Of a stretch of DNA of 64,000 bases, positions 26,072 to 35,368 are shown piece by piece (the stretch's first letter is position 1; each line of letters begins with the position of its first letter). The notes beneath the pieces are model-generated. The model was not told the origin of the DNA and did not search any database. It worked only from the letters and a program-made list of their open reading frames with translations. Both the position numbers and the translations under genes were made by a program. The DNA is from Eilatimonas milleporae (GTDB taxonomy: Bacteria > Pseudomonadota > Alphaproteobacteria > Sphingomonadales > Kordiimonadaceae), in contig NZ_REFR01000011.1 of the NCBI RefSeq assembly GCF_003688555.1, positions 558,001-622,000 on the forward strand, read 5' to 3'.

Positions 26072-27100
26072 ATGACCAAGATGATGAAAGCCGCCGTCGT
26101 GCGTGCCTTCGGCGACCCGCTGCGCGTCGAGGACGCCCCCATCCCCGAACCGGGCGAAGGGCAGATCCAGGTCAAGATCGAGGCCTGCGGCGTCTGCCAC
26201 ACCGACCTGCACGCGGCCGAAGGCGACTGGCCGGTCAAGCCCGAGCCCCCCTTTATTCCGGGGCATGAGGGTGTCGGTTTCGTCTCGGGTGTCGGCAAGG
26301 GCGTCACCCATGTGAAAGAAGGCGACCGGGTCGGCATCCCGTGGCTCTATTCCGCCTGCGGGCACTGCGACCACTGCATGGGCGGCTGGGAAACCCTGTG
26401 TGAAAGCCAGCAGAATGCCGGCTATTCCGTCAATGGCGGTTTCGCCGAATACGCCCTGGCCGATCCCGATTATGTCGGCCATCTGCCCGACAATGTCGGC
26501 TTTGTCGAGATTGCGCCGGTGCTGTGCGCGGGCGTGACCGTGTACAAGGGGTTGAAGACCACCGACACCAAGCCGGGCGACTGGGTCGTCATTTCGGGCA
26601 TCGGCGGGCTCGGCCATATGGCGGTGCAATATGCCAAGGCCATGGGGCTGCATGTGGCGGCGGTCGATATTGACGACGACAAGCTGGCGCTGGCCGAACG
26701 GCTGGGCGCCACGGTTACCGTCAATGCCAGAAGCACGGACCCGGCCGCCTATCTGCAACAGGAAATCGGCGGCGCCCACGGGGCGCTGGTCACGGCGGTT
26801 TCGCCCAAGGCGTTCGAGCAGGCGCTGGGCACGGTGCGCCGGGGCGGCACGATTGCCCTGAACGGCCTGCCGCCGGGCGACTTTCCCCTGCCGATCTTCG
26901 AGATGGTGCTGAAAGGGATCACCGTGCGCGGGTCCATCGTCGGCACCCGGCTCGACCTGGCCGAGGCGCTTGCCTTCGCCGGCGAGGGGATGGTCCATGC
27001 CACCACCGCGACGGCGAAACTGGACGATATCAACGATATCTTCGCCCGCATGCACAAGGGCGATATCGAGGGCCGCATCGTCCTCGACATGGCGTCCTGA
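26072..27100 (+). CDS. adhP: Zinc-dependent alcohol dehydrogenase (AdhP-like)
   Basis: 342 aa medium-chain dehydrogenase/reductase. Strong ribosome site (AGGAGGG) before the ATG at 26072. Catalytic zinc ligands in [16 protein letters not shown] (Cys, and Asp/His region), PGHEGVGFV (His-Glu) and the second Cys in [15 protein letters not shown]; structural zinc Cys set in [18 protein letters not shown] site [17 protein letters not shown]. Oxidises ethanol and other primary alcohols to aldehydes, which the neighbouring dehydrogenase takes further, so the two make an ethanol-to-acetate route. Confidence 0.94.
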   Translation: MTKMMKAAVVRAFGDPLRVEDAPIPEPGEGQIQVKIEACGVCHTDLHAAEGDWPVKPEPPFIPGHEGVGFVSGVGKGVTHVKEGDRVGIPWLYSACGHCDHCMGGWETLCESQQNAGYSVNGGFAEYALADPDYVGHLPDNVGFVEIAPVLCAGVTVYKGLKTTDTKPGDWVVISGIGGLGHMAVQYAKAMGLHVAAVDIDDDKLALAERLGATVTVNARSTDPAAYLQQEIGGAHGALVTAVSPKAFEQALGTVRRGGTIALNGLPPGDFPLPIFEMVLKGITVRGSIVGTRLDLAEALAFAGEGMVHATTATAKLDDINDIFARMHKGDIEGRIVLDMAS

Positions 27101-27357
27101 CTGGGCATGCTGACTTGGCACGCTGAATGGACATCCTGAACCGGGTGTCCTGAAAACAATGCCCGCGCGGGGACGGACGCGGGTGCGGTGCGGGCACCAC
27201 GCCCCCACATCCCGCCTCTGCCTCACTTTACCCTTGCGGTTTCGGTTGTTCGGGGCAGAGGCGGGTATCACCGGGGGCGCAGGGCCGTGATGGGGCGATA
27301 CCCGTGAGGCCGGCGGTTGCGCGCGCATGGCAGACTGACGGACGAGGGAGGACAGTG

Positions 27358-27753
27358 ATGACCGATCAGCCCCCACCCAGGGTGACGGCGACCGACGCGG
27401 CGCGGGCGCTGCTCGATGAAATCCGGCGGGATCATCCGGACATTCTGTTTCACCAGTCGGGCGGCTGCTGCGACGGCTCGGCGCCCATGTGCTATCCGGT
27501 GGCGGATTTCCGCGTCGGCGCCCATGACGTGCATCTGGGTGCCGTCGCCGGCGTGCCGGTCTATATCTCGGCGCCGCAGTTCGAGGCGTGGCGCCATACC
27601 CAGCTGATCATTGACGCCATACCGGGGCGCGGGGGGATGTTTTCCCTCGACAACGGGCGGGAGCGGCGTTTCCTTGCCCGTGCCCGCGTCTTCACCGAGG
27701 CCGAGCGCGCTACCCTCGACGCCGCGGAGCCGCCGCCCCGGCCCGAGACCTAG
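27358..27753 (+). CDS. DUF779 family protein
   Basis: 131 aa. Family core: LLDEIRRDHPDILFHQSGGC then CDGSAPMCYP, with conserved Cys pair and Cys after; C-terminal GRGGMFSLDNGRERRF. DUF779 genes are commonly found next to aldB-type aldehyde dehydrogenases. Function not established; the Cys-rich core may bind a metal or protect the dehydrogenase. Start at 27358 follows GAGGGAGGA. It lies 257 bp after the alcohol dehydrogenase gene, in the same direction. Confidence 0.9.
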   Translation: MTDQPPPRVTATDAARALLDEIRRDHPDILFHQSGGCCDGSAPMCYPVADFRVGAHDVHLGAVAGVPVYISAPQFEAWRHTQLIIDAIPGRGGMFSLDNGRERRFLARARVFTEAERATLDAAEPPPRPET

Positions 27754-27886
27754 GCCCCGTGGCCGGGCGCGGCCCGCACACGGCGGGCCATGGCGGATTG
27801 CGCGGGCCGGCAGGGCGGGCCGGTCGGTTGTACGTTGGGACGGTTCGCGCCTTGGTGCCGCCGGTGTTCCGGTTTCCGTCCCGGCC

Positions 27887-29467
27887 TTATGGGGCCGTCC
27901 GGCCGCCCGGCGCCCCCGCGTGTCCCAGGGTCCTTTCCTGTCTCTGTGCCTTTTCTTGCTCCACAGCCCTTTCAAGCCGGACGGGGAATGAGAAATTGCC
28001 GCTGTCGCGCAGGCGCGCGGCGATCCGGTTGGCGGCGACATAGCCCGTCAGGCTGTCCCCGTCCGGGCGGACGATAAAGCCCAGTTCATAATTCTGACGT
28101 TTGACGTCGGCGACCGGCAGGGGCACGCCCGTGGCGGTGATGCTGATGAAGCCGTCCGCGATGGTGCGCACCGCCGTCACCGCCGCCGCTGTGCCGCCGA
28201 CGGTGACACGGGGCCGCGCCGGGTTTTGAAACTCCACGGTCACGGGCAGCCGGCCGTCCTCGCCCAGGTCGGCCGTGCCCGTCCAGCGGGCCCGCATATC
28301 CCCGGCGATATGGATGCCGGGATAGGGGATGAAGGCGATCTCCGGCAGAATGGCGGCCACCACCGCTTCGCGCGCCCGTTTCAGCGGCCGCCAGGACATC
28401 TCGTTGACCAGGGTCGCCACGACCAGGTCCGCGTCGGGATACAGCCACAGTTCCGCCCGCACGCCGGGGGTGGAGCCGAGATGGTAAATGGTGTCGTGCT
28501 CGCGGTTTTCCCCGCGCAGTTCATGGACCCAGCCGAGGGTGTACCATTCCAGATCGTCCGGCTCCGTGGGGGACTGCATCTCCATCATGGTCCGGGCGGC
28601 CGATTGCGACAGCAGGTCCGATTTCCCGTCGAGGGCATCGTTGAAAAACCGCCCGAAGGCGACCAGATCGCGCGCCGTCATGAACACCCCGCCGGCGCCG
28701 CGCGTGTCCATGTCATAGGCCGGGTAGCGCTCGCCGGCGCGGGTATAGGGGATCGCCGCCCCTTTGGGATGCACCGGCGCGGTGACGACGCCGGCGCTCG
28801 TCATGCCGAGGGGGGTGAAAAACGCCGTGCGGAGAAAGGCGTCGTAGGACTGTCCCGACTGGATTTCGATGATCCGTTCCAGTACGGCGTAGCCGACATT
28901 GGAATAGCGGTGGGTCGCACCGGGCGGCAGCATCGCCTTGCCGTAGCGGGCGATGGTCTCATCCAGGCTGCGGCGGGTATGGGCCTCGCCCGCGTGGATC
29001 AGATTGTAATGCAGGGGCAGGCCGCCGCGATGGGACATCAGCCGGCGCACCGTCACATCGTCGGCCCTGCCGGCATGGGCGACGATTTTCCGCGCGCCCA
29101 GATACGCGTTGGCGGGCGCGTCGATATCGATGACGCCGCGGTCGGCCAGCAGCATGGCGGCGACGGCGGTGATCGGTTTCGACACCGACGCCAGCCGGTA
29201 GGGCGTGGCCGGTGTCGCCGCGCGGCCGGTTTCCTTGTCGGCGAGGCCGGTGGCGTGCACCCATATGGGGGCGTCCCCCTTTACCGCCGCCACCGAGATC
29301 GACGGCACGCCCTCATCGATGACGATGCGGTCGATCCGGTCGCGCACCCGGTCCTCGGCGATGCGGAACGGCATGTCGGCGGCTTGGGCACCGCGCGGGG
29401 CGTCGGGTGCGCCGCCGGTCAGGCACAGGGTCCACAGGACGGTGGCGGCAAGGTGACGTGACGGCAT
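27887..29467 (-). CDS. Beta-lactamase-fold serine hydrolase, exported
   Basis: 526 aa. Signal peptide at the N-terminus (MPSRHLAATVLWTLCLTGGA). Class C/penicillin-binding-like fold with the SxxK motif in ASVSKPITAV (catalytic Ser) and the YxN motif in RYSNVGYAVLE. C-terminal ~130 residues form a separate beta-rich domain. Likely a periplasmic esterase or D-amino-peptide hydrolase; a role in antibiotic resistance cannot be inferred. The ATG at 29467 follows AGGAG. The last residues (VEQEKAQRQERTLGHAGAPG) run into low-complexity sequence. Divergent from the Lrp regulator. Confidence 0.88.
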   Translation of the reverse strand: MPSRHLAATVLWTLCLTGGAPDAPRGAQAADMPFRIAEDRVRDRIDRIVIDEGVPSISVAAVKGDAPIWVHATGLADKETGRAATPATPYRLASVSKPITAVAAMLLADRGVIDIDAPANAYLGARKIVAHAGRADDVTVRRLMSHRGGLPLHYNLIHAGEAHTRRSLDETIARYGKAMLPPGATHRYSNVGYAVLERIIEIQSGQSYDAFLRTAFFTPLGMTSAGVVTAPVHPKGAAIPYTRAGERYPAYDMDTRGAGGVFMTARDLVAFGRFFNDALDGKSDLLSQSAARTMMEMQSPTEPDDLEWYTLGWVHELRGENREHDTIYHLGSTPGVRAELWLYPDADLVVATLVNEMSWRPLKRAREAVVAAILPEIAFIPYPGIHIAGDMRARWTGTADLGEDGRLPVTVEFQNPARPRVTVGGTAAAVTAVRTIADGFISITATGVPLPVADVKRQNYELGFIVRPDGDSLTGYVAANRIAARLRDSGNFSFPVRLERAVEQEKAQRQERTLGHAGAPGGRTAP

Positions 29468-29581
29468 ACGCAACTCCTCATAAATCCGATCATGGCGACG
29501 GCCCGGCCGATGGGGCCGGCGGTTGTAAGAATAGCCGCGTTTTTCGACCGATGGCGCTGAAGTCGCTCGTATTTGCGACGG

Positions 29582-29614
29582 ATTCCGTCATAATAAATGC
29601 TTTTATGACGGAAT
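29582..29614. promoter_or_regulatory. Inverted repeat directly before the Lrp-family gene
   Basis: ATTCCGTCATAA (29582-29593) and TTATGACGGAAT (29603-29614) are perfect 12-bp arms with a 9-bp spacer, ending right at the ATG at 29615. Lrp/AsnC proteins often bind such sites and repress themselves. It also lies in the divergent gap with the serine hydrolase. Confidence 0.7.
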
Positions 29615-30169
29615 ATGCCAAACATGTCTGAGCGTGACCATCCGGGACGTGATCCCCGTGCCGCCGATAACCGTGACCTCGATAACCGTGCCCCCGACAA
29701 CAGTGACCGCGATAACCGGGGGCTCGACCCTCATGACCGCCGCCTTCTGGCGCTGGTGCAGCGGAACAATCGCCGCAGCCATGACGCCCTGGCGGCGGAG
29801 CTGAACCTGTCGGCCAGCGCGGTGCGGCGCCGGTTGAAACGCCTGCGCGACGAAGGGGTGATCGTCGGCGATGTGTCGATTGTCGAGCCGGGCCGGCGGA
29901 TGGTGACGGTCATCACCTCCATCCGTCTGTTGCGGGAAACCCACGCCGTTTATGAGGCGTTCAAGCGCCGGATGCGGGATTCCAATGCGGTCGCCCAGTG
30001 CTACACCGTCTCGGGCGAGGCCGATTTCATCGTCATCGCCCATTTTGACGACCTGAAACGCTATGAGGAGTGGATCGACCGCTACATCCTGACCGACGAC
30101 GCCGTCCAGCGCTCGGAGACCAACATCGTCTATTCCCGGGTGAAGTATGAGACCGCCGTGTCGGTCTGA
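29615..30169 (+). CDS. Lrp/AsnC family regulator with charged N-terminal extension
   Basis: 184 aa. HTH at about residues 38-85 (LDPHDRRLLALVQRNNRRSH, LNLSASAVRRRLKRLRDEGV), then the RAM/Lrp effector domain (VTVITSIRLL, CYTVSGEADFIVIAHFDDL). Before the HTH are ~35 residues of Asp/Asn/Arg repeats (DNRDLDNRAPDNSDRDNRG), not usual for this family. They come from a short DNA repeat (GATAACCGTG-like, 29660-29725). Without a clear ribosome site the start is uncertain: 29615 abuts an operator and 29624 is another in-frame ATG. May regulate the divergent serine hydrolase. Confidence 0.9.
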   Translation: MPNMSERDHPGRDPRAADNRDLDNRAPDNSDRDNRGLDPHDRRLLALVQRNNRRSHDALAAELNLSASAVRRRLKRLRDEGVIVGDVSIVEPGRRMVTVITSIRLLRETHAVYEAFKRRMRDSNAVAQCYTVSGEADFIVIAHFDDLKRYEEWIDRYILTDDAVQRSETNIVYSRVKYETAVSV

Positions 30170-30210
30170 GCGGGGTTCATATGTGGGCGGTGCGCGGGCG
30201 CGCGCGCCGC

Positions 30211-31437
30211 TCAGCCGGGGCCGCCCCCCGCCTGCTGCCGGGACCGCAGCAGCGCTTCCTCATAGCGCAGCCAGCCGCGATACTGCCCGGCCAGCGGCGT
30301 GCCGGGGGCCAGGGCTTCCAGAATATCGGGCATGGCGCGCAGCGCCGGCAGTTTCGCCGCGTTGAGCAGCACGATCAGCCCGTCGCGCGTGCCGGTGTGA
30401 AACGCCGCCTGGCTCAGGGACGAGACATCGGACCCGCCGTGGCTGAGCAGCGCGGCATCGCCGTAGTCCAGGACCTCCCAGCCGAGGCCGTAGCCCTGCG
30501 CGGTGGGGCAGCCGTCCGCGCCCGGCGGATCGCAGGCGACGAGGGCGCGGTCCTTCACCGACTGGACCCGGTTCCGGTCCGCCGCGAGGGCGGCGCCGTA
30601 GCCGTCCCCGTTCATGACCGAGATCAGGATGGCGGCCAGTCCCTCCACCGTTATCGCCATGTCGCGCGCGGCGCTGTAGGCGCCGTCCTCCGGGCACATG
30701 TTGAAAGCGATCAGGCAGTGATAGCGCCAGCGCGTGTCGAAGGCGCCGGTGGTCTCGTCGACGCTGCGTGCCACAGTGTCCAGATTGTCGGCGCGGAAGG
30801 CGAAGGCGTCGTTTTCAAGGCCCAAGGGGGCGAAAACCTCCGCCCGCACCAGATCGGGAAAGGGGCGGTCCAGCTTTGCCGCGACGAACCGCGCCAGATA
30901 GTCGAACCCCTCGCCGGAATAGCCGTACGCTGTCCCCGGATCGTTCAGGAAGCGCAGGCGCCCGTCGGCGGTCTGGTTGCGCCAGTTGGGAAAGCCGGTG
31001 GTGTGGGTCAGCGCCATGCGCGGCGTCAGCGCCATGACGCGCGGGTTGCCGCGCAGGTCCGGGTCGACCCAGTGGGCGCCCATGGGTTCGTCCAGCGACA
31101 GGGCGCCCCTGTCCGCCAGCCGCAGGACGGTTTCCGCCGCGACCACCTTGGTGATCGAGCCGATATCGAACTGGGTCGTGCGCGACGCCGCCACGTCCGG
31201 CGCCTGAAGGCCGTAATAGCCGGCCCAGACCAGCGCGCCGTCCTCGATCAGGCCGACGCCGGCGGTCATGATGCCATGCTCGGCCACAAGGGCGCCGACC
31301 GCCCGGTCCAGGGCCGCGTGGCGTGGGTCCGGCGGTGGCGCGGGTGCCGGGTCGCAGGCCGCGAGCGCAAGGGCAACAAGGGCCGGCGGACAGATCGACA
31401 GACAGGGATGTCCAAAATACCGCATCGGATGTCGCAT
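30211..31437 (-). CDS. Beta-lactamase-fold serine hydrolase, probable lipoprotein
   Basis: 408 aa from the ATG at 31437 (31425 is equally possible; the frame is open to 31578 but without family sequence). N-terminus ends in a lipobox-like LALAAC, so lipid attachment to Cys is likely. SxxK in IGSITKVVAAE, YxN-like YSGEGFDYL, and a C-terminal HGGSDVSS in place of KTG. The same fold as the gene at 27887 but only distantly similar. Extra Cys residues (NMCPED, ACDPPGADGCP) suggest disulfides, in keeping with a periplasmic place. Confidence 0.85.
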   Translation of the reverse strand: MRHPMRYFGHPCLSICPPALVALALAACDPAPAPPPDPRHAALDRAVGALVAEHGIMTAGVGLIEDGALVWAGYYGLQAPDVAASRTTQFDIGSITKVVAAETVLRLADRGALSLDEPMGAHWVDPDLRGNPRVMALTPRMALTHTTGFPNWRNQTADGRLRFLNDPGTAYGYSGEGFDYLARFVAAKLDRPFPDLVRAEVFAPLGLENDAFAFRADNLDTVARSVDETTGAFDTRWRYHCLIAFNMCPEDGAYSAARDMAITVEGLAAILISVMNGDGYGAALAADRNRVQSVKDRALVACDPPGADGCPTAQGYGLGWEVLDYGDAALLSHGGSDVSSLSQAAFHTGTRDGLIVLLNAAKLPALRAMPDILEALAPGTPLAGQYRGWLRYEEALLRSRQQAGGGPG

Positions 31438-31623
31438 CTGTGTTGAGAGGGCTGTATGGCCGCCGACAGTATCCCACATCCGCCCGGATTCTCCTATCCG
31501 GGACACGCATGCCGCGCCCGTGATGCCGCTGCCGACACGGGCGGACCGGACACGCGCCGCACACAGTGTCGCCGCCACCCCCCGCTGGGCACCGTATACG
31601 GCAACAGCCGGCCCGAATTAAAT

Positions 31624-31736
31624 CAGGGACAGTATATAGTTTTTTCTGCGCGGAAAATTTCATTCAACATACTGAAATATATAAGATATTTTAAAAGTAT
31701 GAGAGATGGAAAAACCATATACTGTCCCCGATTTTT
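31624..31736 (+). repeat. 113-bp interspersed element, copy 4
   Basis: Both ends carry the ATATA form (GACAGTATATAG and CCATATACTGTC), so the arms pair over 12 bp, a mismatch and 6 more. In other copies the arms differ here. Same orientation as the others. Confidence 0.88.
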
Positions 31737-31842
31737 ACCGGGCAGGTCATTCAGCATTGCCGGGCCGGCGATGCCTGAGCAACATCCTCCGGCTGACATC
31801 CTCTGGCCAACATCCTCAGGCAAACGCATGGGGCCAGTCGCA

Positions 31843-33303
31843 TCAGGGTATGGCCCGTGTCCCGGACCAGAAGCGATGTTGCAGGATCAGGGCCGCCGTC
31901 AGCACGCCGAGGGCATAGCCCGCCAGCACACCACCGGGTCCGAGGTTGAGGGCAAACCCGGCGAGCGCCGCCAGCGGCAGGGCGAACAGCCAGTAAACGC
32001 CGAGCGAGATCAGATTGGGGGTGCGGTTGTCGGTTCGCCCGCGCAGCGCGCCGAGGGCGATGGACTGAAGGCCGTCGGCGAACTGGACGCAAGCCATGGT
32101 GACGAACAGGGTCGCCGCCAGCGCCGCGACCGCCGGCTCGGTGCTGAGCGCGCCGGCAAGCGGGCCCCGCAGCATCAGAAGCGGCGCGAACACCAGCGCC
32201 GCCCAGGCCAGCATCACCCCGTTGGCCGCCGCCCAGATCGGGCGGTAGCGGTGGCTGTCGCCGGCGCCGACCGCCTGGCCCATGCGCACGGCCACCGCCG
32301 CCGTCATGCCCATGGGCACCATATAGAGAACGGCGCCGATGGCATGCACCGCCTGATGGGCCGCCAGCGCCGCCGTGCCGAAGCCCGCCATCATCAGGCC
32401 CGTCACGGCATAGGCCCCGCCCTCGCCGAGACTGCCGAGCGCGACGGCCCAGCCCTGGCGCACATGGTGGGCGGCACCGCGCCATGAGCCCGCGACCGCG
32501 AAAAGTCCGGCGGCCCCTGTGTCAGCGCGGCGGTAGCGCGCCATCATCGGCGCGCGCCGCCAGTGCCGCACCAGCAGCGTCAAGGCCAGCGTCTTGGCGA
32601 TCAGGCTGGCGAGCCCCGCACCCGCCAGGCCCAGCCCGGCACCGTGGATCAACAGGCCGTTCAGCGGAATGTTGAGGGCCACGCCCGCCAGCGCCGCCCA
32701 GACCCCGGCCCAGGGGCGGCCGACGGCGTTGTACAGCCCGCGCAAAACCCCGAACAGCGCATAGGGCACGGTCATCGCCGCCATGGCCGCCCAGTAGGGC
32801 AGCAGCAGGTCGCGCACGGCGGCATCCCCGCTCAACAGCGAAAAGGCCGGAAAGGCCAGCAGCATCAGTGCCGCCACGCCCAGGGACGCGGCGGCCGCCA
32901 GACGCAGGCCCGTGCCCACCGCGCCCGCCAGCCGGGTCAGGTCGCCGGCGCCGTGGGCCTGTGCCACGGCGACCATGGTCACGGACAGCAGCCCGAACAG
33001 CCCGGAATGAACAAGGATCAGCGCACTGGTGGCCAGTCCGGCGGCGGCCAGTGCATCGGTGCCGAGAGGCGCGATCATCAGCGTATCGACCACCCCCATC
33101 AGCGTGCCCGACACCAGGCCGACAATGACCGGCACGGCCAGCCGCAAAATGGCCGGCACCTCGGCGAGAAGGTCGCGGCGGAATCCTGTCCGGTTTTGGC
33201 GCCCTGTCCGGTGTTGCCCTCCTGTATGGTTTTGCCCTCCTGTATGGTTTCGATGGGGCGTGTGGTCTGGACTGACGGCGCGGCTTTGATGTGTGGCGGG
33301 CAT
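31843..33303 (-). CDS. MATE family efflux transporter
   Basis: 486 aa, twelve membrane helices. MATE pattern in the first half (VPVIVGLVSGTLMGVVDTLM, LGTDALAAAGLA) and symmetric second half (GSLGEGGAYAVTGLMMAGFG, LAAHQAVHAIGAVLYMVPMG). Exports drugs or metabolites by cation antiport in the inner membrane. The start at 33303 follows GGAGA. The first ~40 residues are an odd His/Gly/Gln/Asn/Arg-rich tract (HTGGQNHTGGQHRTGRQNRT) made by an 18-bp DNA repeat at about 33190-33255, before the usual first helix. Divergent from a LysR regulator, its likely controller. Confidence 0.9.
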   Translation of the reverse strand: MPATHQSRAVSPDHTPHRNHTGGQNHTGGQHRTGRQNRTGFRRDLLAEVPAILRLAVPVIVGLVSGTLMGVVDTLMIAPLGTDALAAAGLATSALILVHSGLFGLLSVTMVAVAQAHGAGDLTRLAGAVGTGLRLAAAASLGVAALMLLAFPAFSLLSGDAAVRDLLLPYWAAMAAMTVPYALFGVLRGLYNAVGRPWAGVWAALAGVALNIPLNGLLIHGAGLGLAGAGLASLIAKTLALTLLVRHWRRAPMMARYRRADTGAAGLFAVAGSWRGAAHHVRQGWAVALGSLGEGGAYAVTGLMMAGFGTAALAAHQAVHAIGAVLYMVPMGMTAAVAVRMGQAVGAGDSHRYRPIWAAANGVMLAWAALVFAPLLMLRGPLAGALSTEPAVAALAATLFVTMACVQFADGLQSIALGALRGRTDNRTPNLISLGVYWLFALPLAALAGFALNLGPGGVLAGYALGVLTAALILQHRFWSGTRAIP

Positions 33304-33423
33304 GGCGGCTCTCCGGATCGGGGGTGGTACCGTTTGCGGTTTGAAATCCCGTGACCGGTTATCTATTGTTGTGAAATTGCTTTCCAGATGAGGAAACGCG
33401 CAGTTTGTGCGCATTATTGCGAC

Positions 33424-34245
33424 ATGCAGAATTGGGATGAGATCAGAACCGCCGCTTTTGTCGCCCGACTGGGCACCATCAGCGCGGCGGCAGACGCCCT
33501 GGGCGTGCACCGGGCGACGGTGACCCGTCATATCGACGCGCTGGAAGGGGCGCTGGGCGCCAAGCTGTTCCAGCGACACGCCCGCGGCTTTTCCCCGACC
33601 GAGCTGGGCGGCGCGCTTCTGCGCATCGCGGATGCGACCGACGCGCAGTTCGGCGAACTGGTGCGTCTGGCGCGCGGCGGCATGGCGGATATGACCGGGG
33701 TGCTGACGGTGACGTCTGTCGATGTGCTGGTGCCGCTGATCCTGCCGGTGGTGGCGGCGTTTCAGGCGCGTCATCCGCGCGTCAAAGTCCATCTGGTCAG
33801 CAGCGACCGGGTGCTGAAACTGGAATATGGCGAGGCCGACGTGGCCTTCCGCATCGGGCCGAAACCCCGGCATCCCGACAATGTGGTTCTGCCGGCGGGG
33901 CGTATTCCGGTGGGGCTGTACGGGCCGGGGCCGGATGCGGACCGCTTTGCCGGGCCCGGCGCCCACACCCCGCCCACGCCCTATTTCGCCTGGGCGGCTG
34001 AAAACATCCCGGCGGACCGGGTGTGTCTGACCAGCGACAGCATCGCGGCGCTGTGGCAGGCGGTGCGGTCCGGCACGGTGGCGGGGTTCATGCCCGCCGC
34101 CATGGCCGCCGGCACCGGCCTTGTCGAACTTGCGCCGCCCCGCGACGACTGGGATGAGCCGGTCTGGGCGGTGACCCATGTGGACCTGCACCGGTCGGCC
34201 CGGGTGCAGGCGTTCATCCGGGCGGTGAAGGACCATCCTGTCTGA
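33424..34245 (+). CDS. LysR family transcriptional regulator
   Basis: 273 aa; start set at 33424 (MQNWDEIRTAAFVARLGTIS) because this is the usual LysR beginning. HTH residues 5-60 (AADALGVHRATVTRHIDALE, FQRHARGFSPTELG), then the effector-binding domain. It is shorter than most LysR proteins by ~25 residues. Divergent from the MATE exporter with a 120-bp gap, and 100 bp upstream of the NmrA-type reductase. Similar TGCGCAT motifs occur before this gene (about 33408) and after it (about 34263), so it may control both neighbours. Confidence 0.9.
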   Translation: MQNWDEIRTAAFVARLGTISAAADALGVHRATVTRHIDALEGALGAKLFQRHARGFSPTELGGALLRIADATDAQFGELVRLARGGMADMTGVLTVTSVDVLVPLILPVVAAFQARHPRVKVHLVSSDRVLKLEYGEADVAFRIGPKPRHPDNVVLPAGRIPVGLYGPGPDADRFAGPGAHTPPTPYFAWAAENIPADRVCLTSDSIAALWQAVRSGTVAGFMPAAMAAGTGLVELAPPRDDWDEPVWAVTHVDLHRSARVQAFIRAVKDHPV

Positions 34246-34346
34246 CAAGATGCTGCAAAAATGCGCATACAGTGCGCGAAACGCGGCCTTCTTTGCGAAT
34301 TTGAGACGTCTATTTTCTGCCTGTCACCCAAGCAGGAGATACGATC

Positions 34347-35237
34347 ATGTCCGAACCGAAAATTTACGACCGTCCCGTCGCCGTCACCGGCGCCACTGGC
34401 AAACAGGGCGGCGCCGTCGCCCGCCGCCTTCTGGCCCGTGGCCACCGGGTCCGCGCCCTGACACGCCGTCCCGACAGCCCCGCGGCACAAGCCCTGGCGG
34501 ACCGGGGCGCCGAGATCGCCGAGGCCGATCTGGAAAACCCCGCATCGCTGAAACCGGCACTGGCCGGGGCGGCCGCGCTTTTTTCCGTGCAGGATTTTCT
34601 GGAAGCCGGCGTCGCGGCGGAGGAACGCCAGGGCCTTGCCCTGACGGACGCCGCTGCCGCCGCCGCTGACATCGGCCACATCGTCTACAGCGGTGCCTCG
34701 ACCATGGACCGCAACACCGGGGTGCCGCACCTGGACAGCAAATGGCGGGTTGAGACCCGCCTGCGCGCCGCCGACACGCCGTGGACGGTGTTCCGCCCGG
34801 CGGCCTTCATGGACAACTGGGAATGGGACCGCGCCGCCATTCTGGAAAGCGGGATCGTGCGCTACCCCATCCGGCCCGACACGCTGTACCGGCAGGTTGC
34901 CGTCAGCGATATCGCCGTCATGGCGGTGACGGCCCTGGAACATCCCGAAACCTGGGCGGGTCAGATCATGCCGCTGACCGGCGATGCCGCGACCATGACG
35001 GAGATCACAACTACCCTGGCCCGTGTCATTGGCCGTCCGCTCAGCTTCGTGCGGATGACCTGGGACGAATGCGTCGCCGAACAGGGCGAGGAACTGATGC
35101 TGATGTACAAATATTTCGACACTTTCGGCATGGACGGGGTGCCGGACTATATGCGCCGCTTTCACCCCGGCGCGATGACGTTCGAGGCCTATCTGCGTGC
35201 CGCCGGGTGGGGCGATGCGCGCCAGAGCGCGGCCTAG
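34347..35237 (+). CDS. NmrA-like NAD(P)-binding protein
   Basis: 296 aa, atypical short-chain dehydrogenase. N-terminal Rossmann motif VTGATGKQGGAVARRLLARG and NADP-type RxLTRR, then HIVYSGAS and a C-terminal substrate domain. The catalytic YxxxK is not in its place (LDSKWRVETRL keeps only the Lys), as in NmrA/HSCARG-type redox sensors and quinone reductases. Good ribosome site (AGGAGA). Probably a cytoplasmic reductase or redox sensor, likely under the upstream LysR. Confidence 0.9.
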   Translation: MSEPKIYDRPVAVTGATGKQGGAVARRLLARGHRVRALTRRPDSPAAQALADRGAEIAEADLENPASLKPALAGAAALFSVQDFLEAGVAAEERQGLALTDAAAAAADIGHIVYSGASTMDRNTGVPHLDSKWRVETRLRAADTPWTVFRPAAFMDNWEWDRAAILESGIVRYPIRPDTLYRQVAVSDIAVMAVTALEHPETWAGQIMPLTGDAATMTEITTTLARVIGRPLSFVRMTWDECVAEQGEELMLMYKYFDTFGMDGVPDYMRRFHPGAMTFEAYLRAAGWGDARQSAA

Positions 35238-35368
35238 CGCGGCCTAGCGCGGCCTGGCCGCCCCGATTGCCGGACAGACTGGTGAGCAGACCGGTGGACA
35301 GACCGACAGACCGAGCGACAGGCGGGCCGGCCGACAGACTGGCCGGCACACAGGCAGGCCGGCCGGCC

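Noticed and set aside
33304-34248. Upstream extension of the MATE frame on the minus strand
   Set aside because: It is antisense to the LysR gene and has no MATE-like sequence; GGAGA and a normal start are found at 33303.
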